This document shows, piece after piece, positions 21,656 through 33,213 of a DNA stretch of 64,000 bases. A program made the translations under genes and the position numbers. Source of the stretch: Hypomesus transpacificus (lineage: Eukaryota > Chordata > Actinopteri > Osmeriformes > Osmeridae); NCBI RefSeq assembly GCF_021917145.1, contig NC_061078.1, positions 953,466-1,017,465 of the forward strand. Direction: 5' to 3'. The notes below the pieces were generated by a model. The model did no database searches, was not told where the DNA came from, and saw only the letters and a list, made by a program, of their open reading frames with translations. Each line of letters begins with the position of its first letter. Position 1 is the stretch's first letter.

Positions 21656-23594
21656 GAGTGTCGATCAGGTCATAATATATCTCTGCAGGGCTTGACATTA
21701 ACTTTTTGAGGCACTTGTCCTTTGGACAAGTACATTTACGTTTCACTTGTCTATGCACAAAAGTCAACTGACCCCGATACCTTTAAATAGCCTGACCAAG
21801 TGATCGAGCAAAACTAGTTAGGCTAACGGAGGTCGCTTTCTCAGGCAAATGACGAATGAAACAGGCTTGGTTAAAGAAATCCGAGAAGCTGGCTATCTTC
21901 AACAGGCTTATCTACAATAGGCAGTCCTCCCTGACGTTTCTGGTGTATAATGGAGTGAAGTACTACATTGTGCACACTGCCAGTGAGCGACCCGAGTCTG
22001 ACTGATGCTAACGTCAACGTAGTGAAACGGGGATGCAGTCTCAGTCAGATTGCCAGTTTTAAACAAATCACAAAAATAATCGGACCAGCCGGTTAAAAGC
22101 AGAATTACCATATCTCCTGAAAGCTGCCCTGCTCGACTTTTTAGATGTAGAATTGACTGTGAAACTGTACAATTATTAACTTTGTGACATGACATGAAGA
22201 CATGGCTGCCGCCCGACTATGCGGTCTACCAGTCGACATTCTCACTCTTTCGTGACTCGTGACAAGACTTTCGTGACCCAAATCAAAATTCTGATGTGAT
22301 AGAATAAATCAATGGGGAATCGCTTTCTCTCTTAAAGGCTGTCCTCCTCGACCTTTTTGGCCTTTTAAAATCTTACTATTTGTATGATTCGTGTGGTCCT
22401 TTTGCCGTTTTAAATGCTATCCTTTCCTAGTTTTCTGCAACCATATTGCGCGCGCATCCCGAATGTTTACAAACAAATAATTTGTCTTAATGTTTACGCT
22501 GTTTGCGTAGCCGCTCTTCTTTGCCCTCCATTGTCTACCATGCACGGGCAGACGATGTGCAGCAGCGCCCTCTGCGGTCACAGTTTCTGATGGGTTACAG
22601 CTTTCGGTGCAACACCGGTACCATCTTGTCAGTCTGCTCTCGTGGCAACATTCAGGATCATTTGGGCTTCCTGAACGTTGCTACCTCGTTCCACAAAGAG
22701 TCCTGTTCTCGTGTCACCCTACCTGCTCGGTGTCGCTGGATCTCCGCTGGAGTCACACAGTCCAACAACCTTTTTAACCGTGCGCTCTCCTCCTTGGAAC
22801 GACATATTTCTTCTTTATACTCAGCAAACGTTTGTTCAACGGCTCCAAAAATCTCCAAAGCTGCCGTTGTTAGTTTCTCACGGATAAATCCTCGAAACAA
22901 ATCTAGTTTTGACATTTTGGTGGAGTAAAAGTGATACTCTGCAGTCTGCACAAGAGGTTAGCAAATAGCACCTGGGTCCTTAGTGTTAAAATGTAGCGAC
23001 GCACAACTCCTGTCGGATGTGAACAGCATCGAGCTTCCGATTACTTCCGGGCAGGCTTGTCTCGGGAAGCGCATAGCTGGGTCGTTTACTGAACCGACGC
23101 ATTGTCCACAACTATTAGCTAATGTCCATAGATTTCAAACGGTGGATTCTAGAAATCAGACAATCTCCATAAAAAAAAATCTGTCGTTCTTCCTGAGCCC
23201 GAGTTGTGCTTTCAGAAACTACAGTGTTACACCAATATTGGTCCGGGTATATCGTGGCAGGGGCCACCTTTAAACATATTTCCAAGTAAGAGCTGTACAG
23301 TTATCCACTTTATGTTTTATTAAAGTTACCAGATCGTCCAAAGATATGAAGGATATCGCTTTTAAGTTATCAAAGCAACGGGCAACTACAGCACTTATGG
23401 ACAAATGTTGACCAATAAATAATCTGTCTATAATCTACAGAATATATGACAAAATACAAATGGAACAACTATATTACAAAGCAGTTTTAAAGCACGATTC
23501 ACACCTTGTCCTTTCCCTTCTCTATTCTCAGAAGGTGATCAGTCTGGTAGATTAGATGCCTGTTTTAGATGGGTATGCTTTTCTATGGGTATGT

Positions 23595-24819
23595 ACAGTT
23601 CCAACCTCCTTGTTAAGTTTCTTGACGACACAACCATTGTGGGCCTCATCTCTGGCAGTGATGAGTCAGCCTACAGAGAGGAGCTTGATACCCTGACATA
23701 ATGGTGTCAGGACAATAACTTCTCTCAACGTCAGCAAGACCCTCACTGTACCTCGCCACCAGGCTCCTGTATGGTCAGTGACTTAGTCACTGACCATACA
23801 GGCACTATTGTACTGTACTCCACTTAGGTTAGAATAGGTTATAGGGTTGAAACAGGTTCTGTGCATTTAGGGTTAGTTTAGTGTACTATTTATTGTTATC
23901 TGTAATTTAGGAAGTATTAGTATTAGGGTTAGTATAGTCGATTATTTATTGCTATCTGTATATTTAGGAAGTTTCACTTATTTAAGCTCAGCATAGATGG
24001 AAATTATGTTCCGTGTACTTATATGTTATGTTATGCCAGGTGCTTGCGTTGTCTTGTCTTAAGAATTTCAGTGCCCAGTCTAACCTTGTGTTGTTCTGTG
24101 TACCTGACAAATAAAAGACTTGAACTTGAATTTGAGATGATTGTGGACTAAAGGAGGCGGCAGGAGGAGGAACATGCACCCCTATCAACGGATCCAAAGT
24201 GGAGAAGGTCAGCTGCTTCAGATTCCTCGGGGTGAACATCAGCAATGATCTCACCTGGTCTGCTCACACGGACAAGGTGGTCAAAGGGGCCTGGAAACGC
24301 CTCTTCTTCCTGAGGAGACTGAAGAGTTTGGCATGGACTCGGTCATGCTCACTAACTTTTACAGATGCACAATAGAGAGCATTCTGACTGGCTGCATTAC
24401 AGTGTGGTATGGGAGCTGCACAGAAAGGGACTGCAAGGCCCTATGTAGTGTGGTTCGGTCTGTTGAGTTAATCATCGGCAGGAAGCTCCCAGCCCTACAG
24501 GACACCTACCACACACGTTGCCTCAGGAAAGCAGGCAGGATCCTAAGAGACTGTTACCACCCATCATTCAGTCTCTTTACCCCGTTGCCTAGTTTCTAGC
24601 CAAGGGTCATCAGGCTTCTGAATGGACATTGATACATTTCTCATTGGTCATTTTACATTGCTACATTTCTATCTAGTCACTTAACACACTGTCACTTTTA
24701 GCTCAATAATTGCATTATTGCACTAACAGACATCCCAACCTCCCCCCCCCTCTCCCCCGGACGCAATCCGGACTCATCACGTACCCCCTCAACCAGCACG
24801 CAACCCCCCCCCAGCACGC

Positions 24820-24879
<60 letters not shown>

Positions 24880-25190
24880 AGACGCTGTTATGACGCGCGA
24901 TATGCACCTATCTCTATCAGAAAAGACCATTTGACAGTATAGCTATTATTTTAGGTTAGTATAGGTCTATAAGGTTAGTATAGGTCATTATGTGTATTAG
25001 TGTATAATGTGTATTATGGTATATTGCATACTTTTCTTTGTATAGTTGGATGTTTATCGCTATTATTTTTATTTTATTCTATTTTATTCGAGCTTATCAT
25101 AGATGTAATCTATGTTCTTAGTACTTATATGTTACGTTATGCTAGGTTGCTTGCATTGTCTTGTCCCAAGAATTTCAGTGCCCAGTCTGA
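23595..25190 (+). mobile_element. Rex1-like LINE fragments (two 3' ends)
   Basis: First piece: a reverse-transcriptase stretch (FLDDTTIVGLISGSDESAY) at about 23615-23730, then a 3' UTR ending GACAAATAAAAGACTTGAAC near 24125. Second piece: 24126-25190, with FLGVNISNDLTWSAHTDKV, MLTNFYRCTIESILTG and a second copy of the 3' UTR (AAGAATTTCAGTGCCCAGTC). Frames are broken. The clade is assigned from recalled motifs. Confidence 0.75.
24822..24878. repeat. 57-nt uninterrupted C tract
   Basis: Pure C run inside the second LINE fragment, preceded by shorter C runs. Capable in principle of i-motif/G-quadruplex formation. The length is likely approximate because of sequencing and assembly limits. Confidence 0.85.
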
Positions 25191-25194
25191 CGTA

Positions 25195-25640
25195 CATGTA
25201 TGCATTTAGCAGACGCTTTTATCCAAAGCAACTTCCAAGAGAGAGCTTTACAAAAGAGCATAGGTCACTGATCATAACAACGAGGTAGCCCCAAACATTG
25301 CAAGCAGCCAAAACATGAAGCAAACATTGTGAAAAACCAAATAAGTGCCAAAGGGAGGAACCATAAGAGCATGCAGTTAAACAAGTTACAATTAAACAAC
25401 ATGAAACTCAAAAAGTGCAAGTACAATTAAACAACATGAAACTCAAAAAGTGCAATAGTGTACCTGAAGAAGAACAATCAACAGTAAAATATGTCACAGC
25501 GAGTACGAAAGTTTAAATCCGTTAAAACTAACCAACAAGAGCAACAGTCTCTCAATAAGAGTCATTGTGATCCTGGAGGAAACTAACATCAGGTACAGCC
25601 AAGCATTCCTAAGTGCCGTTGTGCTCCTGGTATTAATGAA
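25195..25640 (-). mobile_element. L2-group LINE 3' tail
   Basis: Reverse-orientation match to the tail at 11200-11405: begins GCAGACGCTTTTATCCAAAG and later GTCATTGTGATCCTGGAGGA. Non-coding part only. Confidence 0.8.
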
Positions 25641-26172
25641 GGCTAATAATGCTAAAATAAATAAAGTGCCAGTAAAACCTTTTAATGGTCAAAATGCTTT
25701 GCTACAAACTCTTTCTATTATTCAACACTTCATTGAAAATATTCCAGCACTGGAGTAAATATGCCACATATATAAAATACACATTTTCATTGTCATAAAA
25801 CAAAAACACGAAAGAAATGCTCCCTCACAAGATGTTGCTGAAAAACTAACACAGACATGTGTTACATTTCCAACTGGTCTTGTGTAATGTACTCTTTTCT
25901 CTCTCCTAAATACTCTACCTTCGTCAAGAACATGCAAAAGGTACATGATGCTGCTGCACAAAGCTGACTTCACTTTTCTACTCTTAACTTACAAATCACT
26001 CCACGGTCCTACACCCTAGGTTCAGGTTGGTTTAGGAATTACACAATATCAGTCCAGCAGCAGTCCTTTCCCTCAAAAGTAGTTTATCTTATTTCCATAC
26101 AGTGTGGAAGGTGTTACTTGACTAAATGTCTAATTACTGTTGTAATTTGTAATCATGAAAACTGGTATTTTC

Positions 26173-26498
26173 AGGATCTGTCTGACCATCAGCCCCAGAG
26201 TCCTGATCCAGGATCTGTCTGACCATCAGCCCCAGAGTCCTGATCCAGGATCTGTCTGACCATCAGCCCCAGAGTCCTGATCCAGGATCTGTCTGACCAT
26301 CAGCCCCAGAGCACTGATCCAGGATCTGTCTGACCATCAGCCCCAGAGTCCTGATCCAGGATCTGTCTGACCATCAGCCCCAGAGTCCTGATCCAGGATC
26401 TGTCTGACCATCAGCCCCAGAGTCCTGATCCAGGATCTGTCTGACCATCAGCCCCAGAGTCCTGATCCAGGATCTGTCTGACCATCAGCCCCAGAGCA
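26173..26498. repeat. 37-bp minisatellite downstream of unit 3
   Basis: About nine copies of the GATCCAGGATCTGTCTGACC unit also seen beside unit 2. Confidence 0.93.
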
Positions 26499-26529
26499 CT
26501 CTACATAGAAACAACCGTCATCTTTAGGT

Positions 26530-26690
26530 AGCTCTGATGGTCTACATGATAGTATGTCTATAGTCTGTCCCCAAACAGCATGGACGCACCAGAAGACCAG
26601 TCACCTCAGCTCTGATGGTCTACATGATAGTATGTCTGTAGTCTGTCCCCAAACAGCATGGACACACCAGAGTAGCAAGCACCAGTCACC
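26530..26690. repeat. Two copies of the 75-bp 3'-flank repeat (unit 3)
   Basis: Same as at unit 2; followed by the AATAAA signal (minus) at 26716-26721. Confidence 0.85.
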
Positions 26691-26968
26691 AACACAGCAG
26701 CTCAACTTCAAACACTTTATTAAAATTATAGCTTGACAGGAGTGAATGTGTTGGCATGCATAACATGTTATAAAATTGCCTGCACCCCATCAATAGCTTC
26801 AGATTTGGTGTCTCTGAACACAAATACAATTTACATTTCTACTACCCTATTTGTTGACATATTTAGTCATTAAAACTGATATAGAAACAACACTCAGCAC
26901 TGATGGGATTTCTCTCCATGATGTTTCTTCATATGTGTTGACAAAGATGTCTCCTCATTGAAGCGTGT

Positions 26969-29900
26969 TTAACATTCCTGACACTTTTTTTCGTGATCAA
27001 GCAAACTGCGCTTCTCTGTGAAACATTTATTGCATATTTTACACTCATATGGTTTCCTTCCAGTGTGAGTCCTCATATGACTTACCAGATAATATTTGTG
27101 AGCAAAGCATCGCTGGCACTTTTGACATTGATATGGTTTCTCTCCTGTGTGAGTCCTCATATGTCTAACTAGATGGTCCTTGCGACTGAATTTCTTTTTA
27201 CATTCTTCACAACGATTGCTTGTGTGGATCTTCATATGGAGAAGGAGACGGTTCTTATAGCTAAACGTCTTTCCGCATTCCTGACACTCATATTGTTTAT
27301 CACTTGTGTGTGTTCTCATATGGGAAAACAGAGTATCTTTACGGCTATACGTCTTACTGCATTCCTGACACTGAAAAGGTTTCTCTCCTGTGTGTGTTCT
27401 AATGTGTTTAAGAAGAGTATGTTTAAAGGCAAATTGTTTCTTACATTCCTGACACTGATGAAAGTTCTTCCTTGTGTGACTTCCCCGAGGCCTGGTCCCC
27501 GGCTGAGCTTCGTCAGGTGACTGCAGCTCACCTGTTCTCCTCTTGGTGTGACTAGCCACGTCAGGTGACTGCAGCTCACCTGTTCTCCTCTTGGTGTGAC
27601 TAGCCACGTCAGGTGACTGCAGCTCACCTGTTCTCCTCTTGGTGTGACTAGCCACGCCAGGTGACTGCAGCTCACCTGTTCTCCTCTTGGTGTGACTAGC
27701 CACGCCAGGTGACTGCAGCTCACCTGTTCTCCTCTTGGTGTGACTAGCCACGTCAGGTGACTGCAGCTCACCTGTTCTCCTCTTGGTGTGACTAGCCACG
27801 TCAGGTGACTGCAGCTCACCTGTTCTCCTGAAAGTAACACGGCGGAGAGAGCTGGCTTCCATGTTTTTGGTCTTATTCTGTCTTTTCATTGTTTCTACAG
27901 ACAGCATCACTTCTCCATGTTCCTCCAAATTCTGAGCTGTAGAACAGTCTGGATCTACAACAGAGAGGGGCCGAGAGTCACTGCCTGGTTCTGGTGCTGC
28001 AGAGTCTTGTACATGAGGCTCTGCTTTGATTTGCTCCTCAGTTGTGTTGGTGGGTAGAGAGTCTCCTTCTCTGTTGTCCACTTGGACAGTTTGGTGAAGA
28101 TGTGAACTTTCAGAGGAGCCCTTTTGATCAGAATCATGTTTTACACTGAGAGAAGTGAATATGGAGTCTGTAGTTTCAGACTGCAGTCCTTGGAGCTGCT
28201 CTTCCTCCTGACTGGTCCACAGCTCCTGTTCCTCTTTAATCTGTGGGGGCTCCGGGAGAGAGAGCTGCTGCATGTCTGGGGAACAGGAGAGAACAGATAG
28301 ATGTAGCTTGCTTCAATACTCTGCAACCTATCATGTCTCACAGTTACCAACATAACTAATCAAACACTTTGTAAAATGGAAAGGAACTTCTCATTGTGGT
28401 GGTGTATTGATTATTGGGCAGGGTGGCAGGCATGTGTGGTATACAGGGGCACTAAGAAGACAGGCCAAGGGTTGAGCTGTGGTTTCTGTGCAACGGAAAC
28501 ATGTCTTGAACTAGTCTCAGTAAGGAATGTGGAAGCACGGCTTTTGGAAGGTTGAGGAAAGGACAACAGCAGATAAGGTGCCAGAGGAAAATAGAGGAGA
28601 AGGAGAAGGGGGGGCCAGGGTGAGTCAGCATCATAGGAGAATGATGTGTGCTTGGCTCCCTAGGACAGTGAAGAGTTCATTTGCCCAGGGTTAACATCTG
28701 GGAACACTCAGAACCAAAGTAACTCAAACCCAGGGACGTCATATCTATGTTCATCTGGAGAGCAAAATAGGGGTCCTTCCAAAGTTTAGAGGGAGAAACC
28801 CATGGAAAAGAAGCCAGAGAAGAAGGCTGAGGCTCGGAGTAGAAGTGGGGTTGGAGGAGAAAAGGGAACATAGAGGGGTTTTTTTTGAGTGGAGATTAGA
28901 GATAGTGAGTGCGCACGCATGTTGGCTTTCTGTAGCAGTCTGTATTTACCAGGATTAATCAGGGAACAGTCTGTGTTTACAAGGGTTACTCAAGGAGCAG
29001 TCTGTGTTTACAGGGTTACTCAAGGAGCAGTCTGTGTTTACAGGGTTACTCAAGGAGCAGTCTGTACTTACAGGGTTAGTCAAGATGTTTTATAGTTTAT
29101 TACGTTAGGCTAGGCCTATTTGTCTTTGTATTTTCTTATTTTCATAATTACTTTGTTTATCATCTAATGTCATGTAATAATTTAATGTGATTCCAACAAA
29201 TTAATGATGTACAAGACACCCTCACGAGAAAAAAAAAAAGATAGGTTATCTCTCAAAAAGTATAGTAGCCTGTCTCGCTGTGCTAATTGGATTCATCTAT
29301 CACACATTGTGCGATTAATATTACATTCTGCTAATTATTTTGGCACCTTCTGCAACGGGTTGTTGTCATAAAAATGGACAAGACATGTCTGTGACAGACT
29401 TCCTGTATCACCTCTGCTTATAAAGCCACAATCAAATCCTGTTTACATAAAATAAACCTGCTCCCGAGCAAGTTTAAACTTGTTGCTATGACAGCAAGTC
29501 CAAGATGAGCTTCGAAGAACCAAACAATCCAAGATAATGACAAATCGTCAACAATCAAATCCAGCTAACTGAGTTAGCGACGTACGGAGAACGGGCCCCA
29601 GATCTTAGCTCTGTGTAATACCCAAATGAGCTTTGTCATGTCCCCCCTCCCCCCTAAACACACAGCAGAGACAGACATGAAGGTAGGAATATCAGACCTA
29701 TTCGCTGTAGCTTGATCTCAGGTTGAGTAACAACGTCCAACAGCCGTTGGAGCCGTGCGCTCTCCTCCTTAGAACGAAAAATTTCTTCCTGGTACCCTGC
29801 AAATGGTTTCTCAGCAGCCCAGTAAATCTTCAAAGCTGCCGTTGTCAGTATTTCACCAAAAAGTTCTCTTAACACATTTAATTGAGACATTCTGACGTTT

Positions 29901-31257
29901 AAAAACGTGGACTCCATGTTAAATCTAGGATCTGTAGTTTCAGACTTCAGTCCTTGGAGCTGCTCTTCCTCCTGACTGGTCCACATCTCCTGTTCCTCTT
30001 TAATCTGTGGGGGCTCCAGGAGAGAGAGCTGCTGCACTTCTGGGGACAGAAGAGGCAAGACAACAGTTACATGCAGCCTAACATGTCTGGCAGATATAAA
30101 CCATGTGATCAGGTGTGAGGAAAACACTGGATGGTGTCAAGAAGGGCTGTTGTTGTGATGAAAATTCCTGGAATTTTGCAACTGTCGGTCATAGTAGACT
30201 GGGGAAATCTTAGCGCGGGGCACAGCTCCATGTCTTAGCGCGGGGCACAGCTCCATGATTTTAACCCATTGCATATTAAGGGAATCCCATTAAATACTAG
30301 GATATTATTGCCCTTCACACCTCAGAAAATGTTTTTTTTTCATAACATGTGCCAAACATTGCTTCTGAGAAAAACTTACTCATGTCCAAATTTGTTTTCT
30401 GCTATTTATTTTACCTGGTTACTTCTCAACACAAACAACTAAAGAGCGGTCACTTGTGTTTTCCCGATACGGTATGGCTTTCGATTTTTAAGGCGCCATA
30501 TAGCTACAAACAATTAGCAAAGGTAAACAATTAAATAAAATACCTGCTCCAGTTACCGAGCATGTTAACGAGGATGAATATCAATGAATAGACAGATAAT
30601 CTGACAACCAGCGACAGGAATTTGATAGACAGAACCCCTGGACCCAAGATGGAAAAGATAGGTAGTCTAGCTAGTTAACATTACTTGTGTTGTTAACCTA
30701 TAGCTACATAGTTTAGCTGACTAATTGTCCCTCATTATTATTAAGTGGAGTAAAGTAAGATATTAGGCTACACGGTACCCTCTGTTTCTAGGTTGTAAAA
30801 CAACAAAAACTATTGACAGTATTATCATAAACTTCTCAATGTGTATTGCGGCTAACATTTGATAGCATTACGGTGTAACGCTACGTATCTGAATGCTAAC
30901 TGAGAGACGTTTCTCATTTCTCGCTCATTGTTGAGCTAATAAAATTAGGGCCATTAAAGTGCGGTACCATCGTGTCAGTCTGCTCCCCTACATTCTGGAT
31001 AATTTCGGTTTCATGAACGTTGCTACCTCGTTCCACAAAGAGTCGCGTTCTCGTGTCACCCTACCTGCTCGGTGTCGCTGGATCTCCGCTTGAGTAACAA
31101 AGTTCAACAACCGTTTTAGCCGTGCGCTCTCCTCCTTGGAACGACATATTTCTTCTTTGTACTCAGCAAACATTTGTTCAACGGCCCCGAAAATCTCCAA
31201 AGCAGCCGTTGTTAGTCTCTCACGGATACATCCTCGAAACAAATCTAGTTTTGACAT
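26969..31257 (-). CDS. C2H2 zinc-finger protein, tandem unit 3 (5 full fingers)
   Basis: Exons 31257-31065 (module A, MSKLDLFRGCIRERL), 30039-29698 (B plus A') and 28275-26969 (B plus fingers) sum to 1842 nt, 613 residues; all junctions are GT-AG, phase 1. Between the acidic B region and the fingers lies a 16-residue tandem repeat (RRTGELQSPDVASHTK type, seven copies) absent from units 1 and 4. Five complete fingers follow. The sixth (YECKICNKCF...LLDHE) is cut: compared with unit 1 about 20 bases are missing, and the frame ends KKCQEC and stop, so the last fingers are lost. The first linker positions are TGEKP, later TSDKQ and TSN. Presumably nuclear DNA binding; targets unknown. May be functional with a shortened finger array. 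Confidence 0.84.
27510..27830 (-). repeat. 48-bp coding minisatellite in unit 3 linker
   Basis: Plus-strand unit GTCAGGTGACTGCAGCTCAC plus CTGTTCTCCTCTTGGTGTGACTAGCCAC, split here as two parts. Six full copies and a seventh partial; it encodes 16 residues per copy in frame, with D/G variation. Confidence 0.93.
28935..29085. repeat. 29-30-bp minisatellite in unit 3 intron 2
   Basis: Units of GGAGCAGTCTGTGTTTACAG plus GGTTACTCAA, related to the array at 10893-11478 in unit 1. Confidence 0.85.
29110..29603 (-). mobile_element. GGGGCCCGTTCT-ended DNA transposon, partial copy
   Basis: The right end reads TTAGCGACGTACGGAGAACG plus GGCCCC. The body matches in reverse the complete-looking copy at 41407-42260 in GAA intron 7. 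The left terminus is not recognisable. Confidence 0.65.
30215..30260. repeat. Direct duplication upstream of unit 3 exon 2
   Basis: TCTTAGCGCGGGGCACAGCT plus CCATG occurs twice in tandem. Confidence 0.8.
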
Positions 31258-31479
31258 TTTGGTAGAGTAAAACTGATACTGTGCACAACAAGGTTAGCTA
31301 TTAGTTCGTAATTAGTTATTAATTATTAGTAGCTTAAGGAATTACTAATGTTTTGTGTATATTTTATTTCACCAAAATCGTGGTTTCTTTTATGGTAAAT
31401 GTTGAGAGCATTGTTTGTTGTCTAAGCACTCCCTGTTGGATATTGGTGGCTATGTATGGAGTCAAATTAGGGTCAATAA

Positions 31480-31612
31480 TAATTTGCAGTCTCAGAAAAC
31501 GATTTGCAGTCGCAGAAAACGATTTGCAGTCGTAGAAAACGATTTGCAGGAGCAGAAAACGATTTGCAGGAGAAGAAAATGATTTGTAGGAGCAGAAATA
31601 GTTTTGCATCCG
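31480..31612. repeat. 20-bp tandem repeat
   Basis: About six imperfect units of GATTTGCAGTCGCAGAAAAC in the 5' flank of zinc-finger unit 3. Confidence 0.85.
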
Positions 31613-31708
31613 TAAAAAAGTGTTGTATTCTGCAAATTATTTTTGACAAACAAAGTACTATAGTGAGTACTGTTATTTCAGTGATTGACCAAATGTTTTC
31701 GTCAACTG

Positions 31709-32085
31709 TTGTTCAAGTTCAAGCCTTTTATTGTGAGATGCACAGAACAACACAGGGTCAGACTGGGCACTCAAATTCTTAGGACAAGACAACCTGGCAT
31801 AACACAACATGAGTACTCAGAACATAGATTACACCTATGATAAGCCAAAATATAAAATAAACCTCCTAATATACAAAACGGTATACTAAACTTCTAATAT
31901 ACATCTAATATACAACCTAAGCTAACCTAAGACAAGTGTTACCTACAATTACTGCAATATTGCTGATGCAACCAGTAGCTGAAAGAGCAACAAGTGACAG
32001 TGTGTAAAGTGACTAGTGAGAAGTGCTGACAGTGTATCAATGTCCACATCAATGTTCATTCAAAAGCCTGATGGCCCTTGTTATA
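31709..32085 (-). mobile_element. Rex1-like LINE 3' UTR, reverse orientation
   Basis: Begins GTTCAAGTTCAAGCCTTTTA and contains GACTGGGCACTCAAATTCTT, the reverse complement of the 3' UTR at 24040-24125. Ends near AAAAGCCTGATGGCCCTTG. Confidence 0.78.
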
Positions 32086-32356
32086 AGTTATCAGTGTTGT
32101 AAGTTTATCAGTGTTATTCACAAGTTGTCCTTCCACTTCTCTATTCTCAGGTGATCAGTCTGGTAGAATATATACCTGTTCTATATGGGTATGCTTTTCA
32201 TCAACAGGGACTACAATAAATATTTTTTATTAATGAAGTAAGAAACAACTTGGCTAATATGAAAGAAAGTTCTAGTAGAATATTTTAATGTTCAAAATAC
32301 AGACTACTGTAATACAGACTATCTTCACTACAAACTCTTTCTATTGTTCAACACTT

Positions 32357-32953
32357 TGTTGTGGGAAATTGATTGTGGGACAGCTAGGCAAACAGGGAGG
32401 GTTAAACCAGGTCAGACTGTGGGGCCTAAAATGGCTGACTACTATCTACGCAGTTAATAAACTCCACCCTCAACTGGATTTAACCAGAACAGTAGAAAGT
32501 AATTGGTTTGGCAAACTTAGTATGGGAAGGGAATTTGTATCCTGAATGAAATAGGCTGTTGTCGTCCACAGTGAACGTCAAGGACATTAGCCCAGGACAT
32601 CAGAGGGGGAGTCAGTAGAAGATGGGCTGTTCAGCTATAGAGAAGTTCATCAACAACCTTACCAGCCAAAACAATGTGCACGCAGGTTGGGGTGTGAGGA
32701 AACTGGCGTTAAGGGGACAAACTAGAACTTTCCGATATGATGCCATCATTGTATTTTACAGGGCGGGGGGATTATTCTCATTTAGTCTATAAAACGTGAA
32801 TGTTGGGGCATCAAGTCTTGTCTTTTCCTGTATGTGTTTGTGAACGCACATCTGCCTTGCTGAAATAAACCATCGAGCTGCCTTGAGCTGTTGAAAGGTA
32901 TTCTGCCTCCTACTTATTTTGCTACCTTCCACGGACGTCTGATTTTAACAACA
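32357..32953 (+). mobile_element. Solo LTR of a retrotransposon
   Basis: 597 bp starting TGTTGTGGGAAATTG and ending TTTTAACAACA, with inverted ends TGTTGT/ACAACA. A perfect 4-bp duplication ACTT lies on each side (32353-32356, 32954-32957). It contains TATAAAA (about 32788) and AATAAA (about 32863). The paralogous spacers at 17938-17965 and 25720-25750 have the uninterrupted site CAACACTTCATTG, an empty-site control. No internal coding region. Confidence 0.88.
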
Positions 32954-33213
32954 ACTTCAATGAAAATATTCCAGCACTGGAATAAACATGCCACATATAT
33001 AAAAAAACAAATGTTCATGTATTTCATGAAATTCATATCACTTTACATCCAGCACAAAGCTTCGCTTTTCTACTTTTAACTTACAAATCACTCCACGGGC
33101 CTACACCCCTAGGTTTAGGTGAAGGTTGGTTTAGGTCCTACACCCTAGGTTTACACAACATCAGTTCAGCAGCACCCTTTACCCCAACATTTTCTTTGTT
33201 TCATGGAAAAATG

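Larger units (their letters stand above)
19677..22915 (-). pseudogene. C2H2 zinc-finger gene, tandem unit 2 (decayed)
   Basis: Same plan as unit 1. Exon 1 (22915-22723, MSKLDLFRGFIREKL) is intact with donor GCAG|GTAGGG. Exon 2 ends with a good donor at 20809 and its A' part (MSQLNEIRELF) is open, but the 5' part of its B module and the acceptor are gone, replaced from about 21140 by unrelated sequence. Exon 3 (from 20403, DMQQLSFLEPPQIKEEQELW) is open to 19847 but retains only one complete finger (HRCQECKKNFSRKHHLVRH). A one-base insertion after TGEKP then shifts frame, and the two residual fingers downstream have lost cysteines. Most fingers of units 1 and 3 are missing, so a large internal deletion is likely. 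Exon 3 could still be expressed as a short protein. Confidence 0.85.

Noticed and set aside
24333-24599. 88-codon plus-strand ORF as a host gene
   Set aside because: Matches the 3' part of a Rex1-like LINE reverse transcriptase; frames are broken around it.
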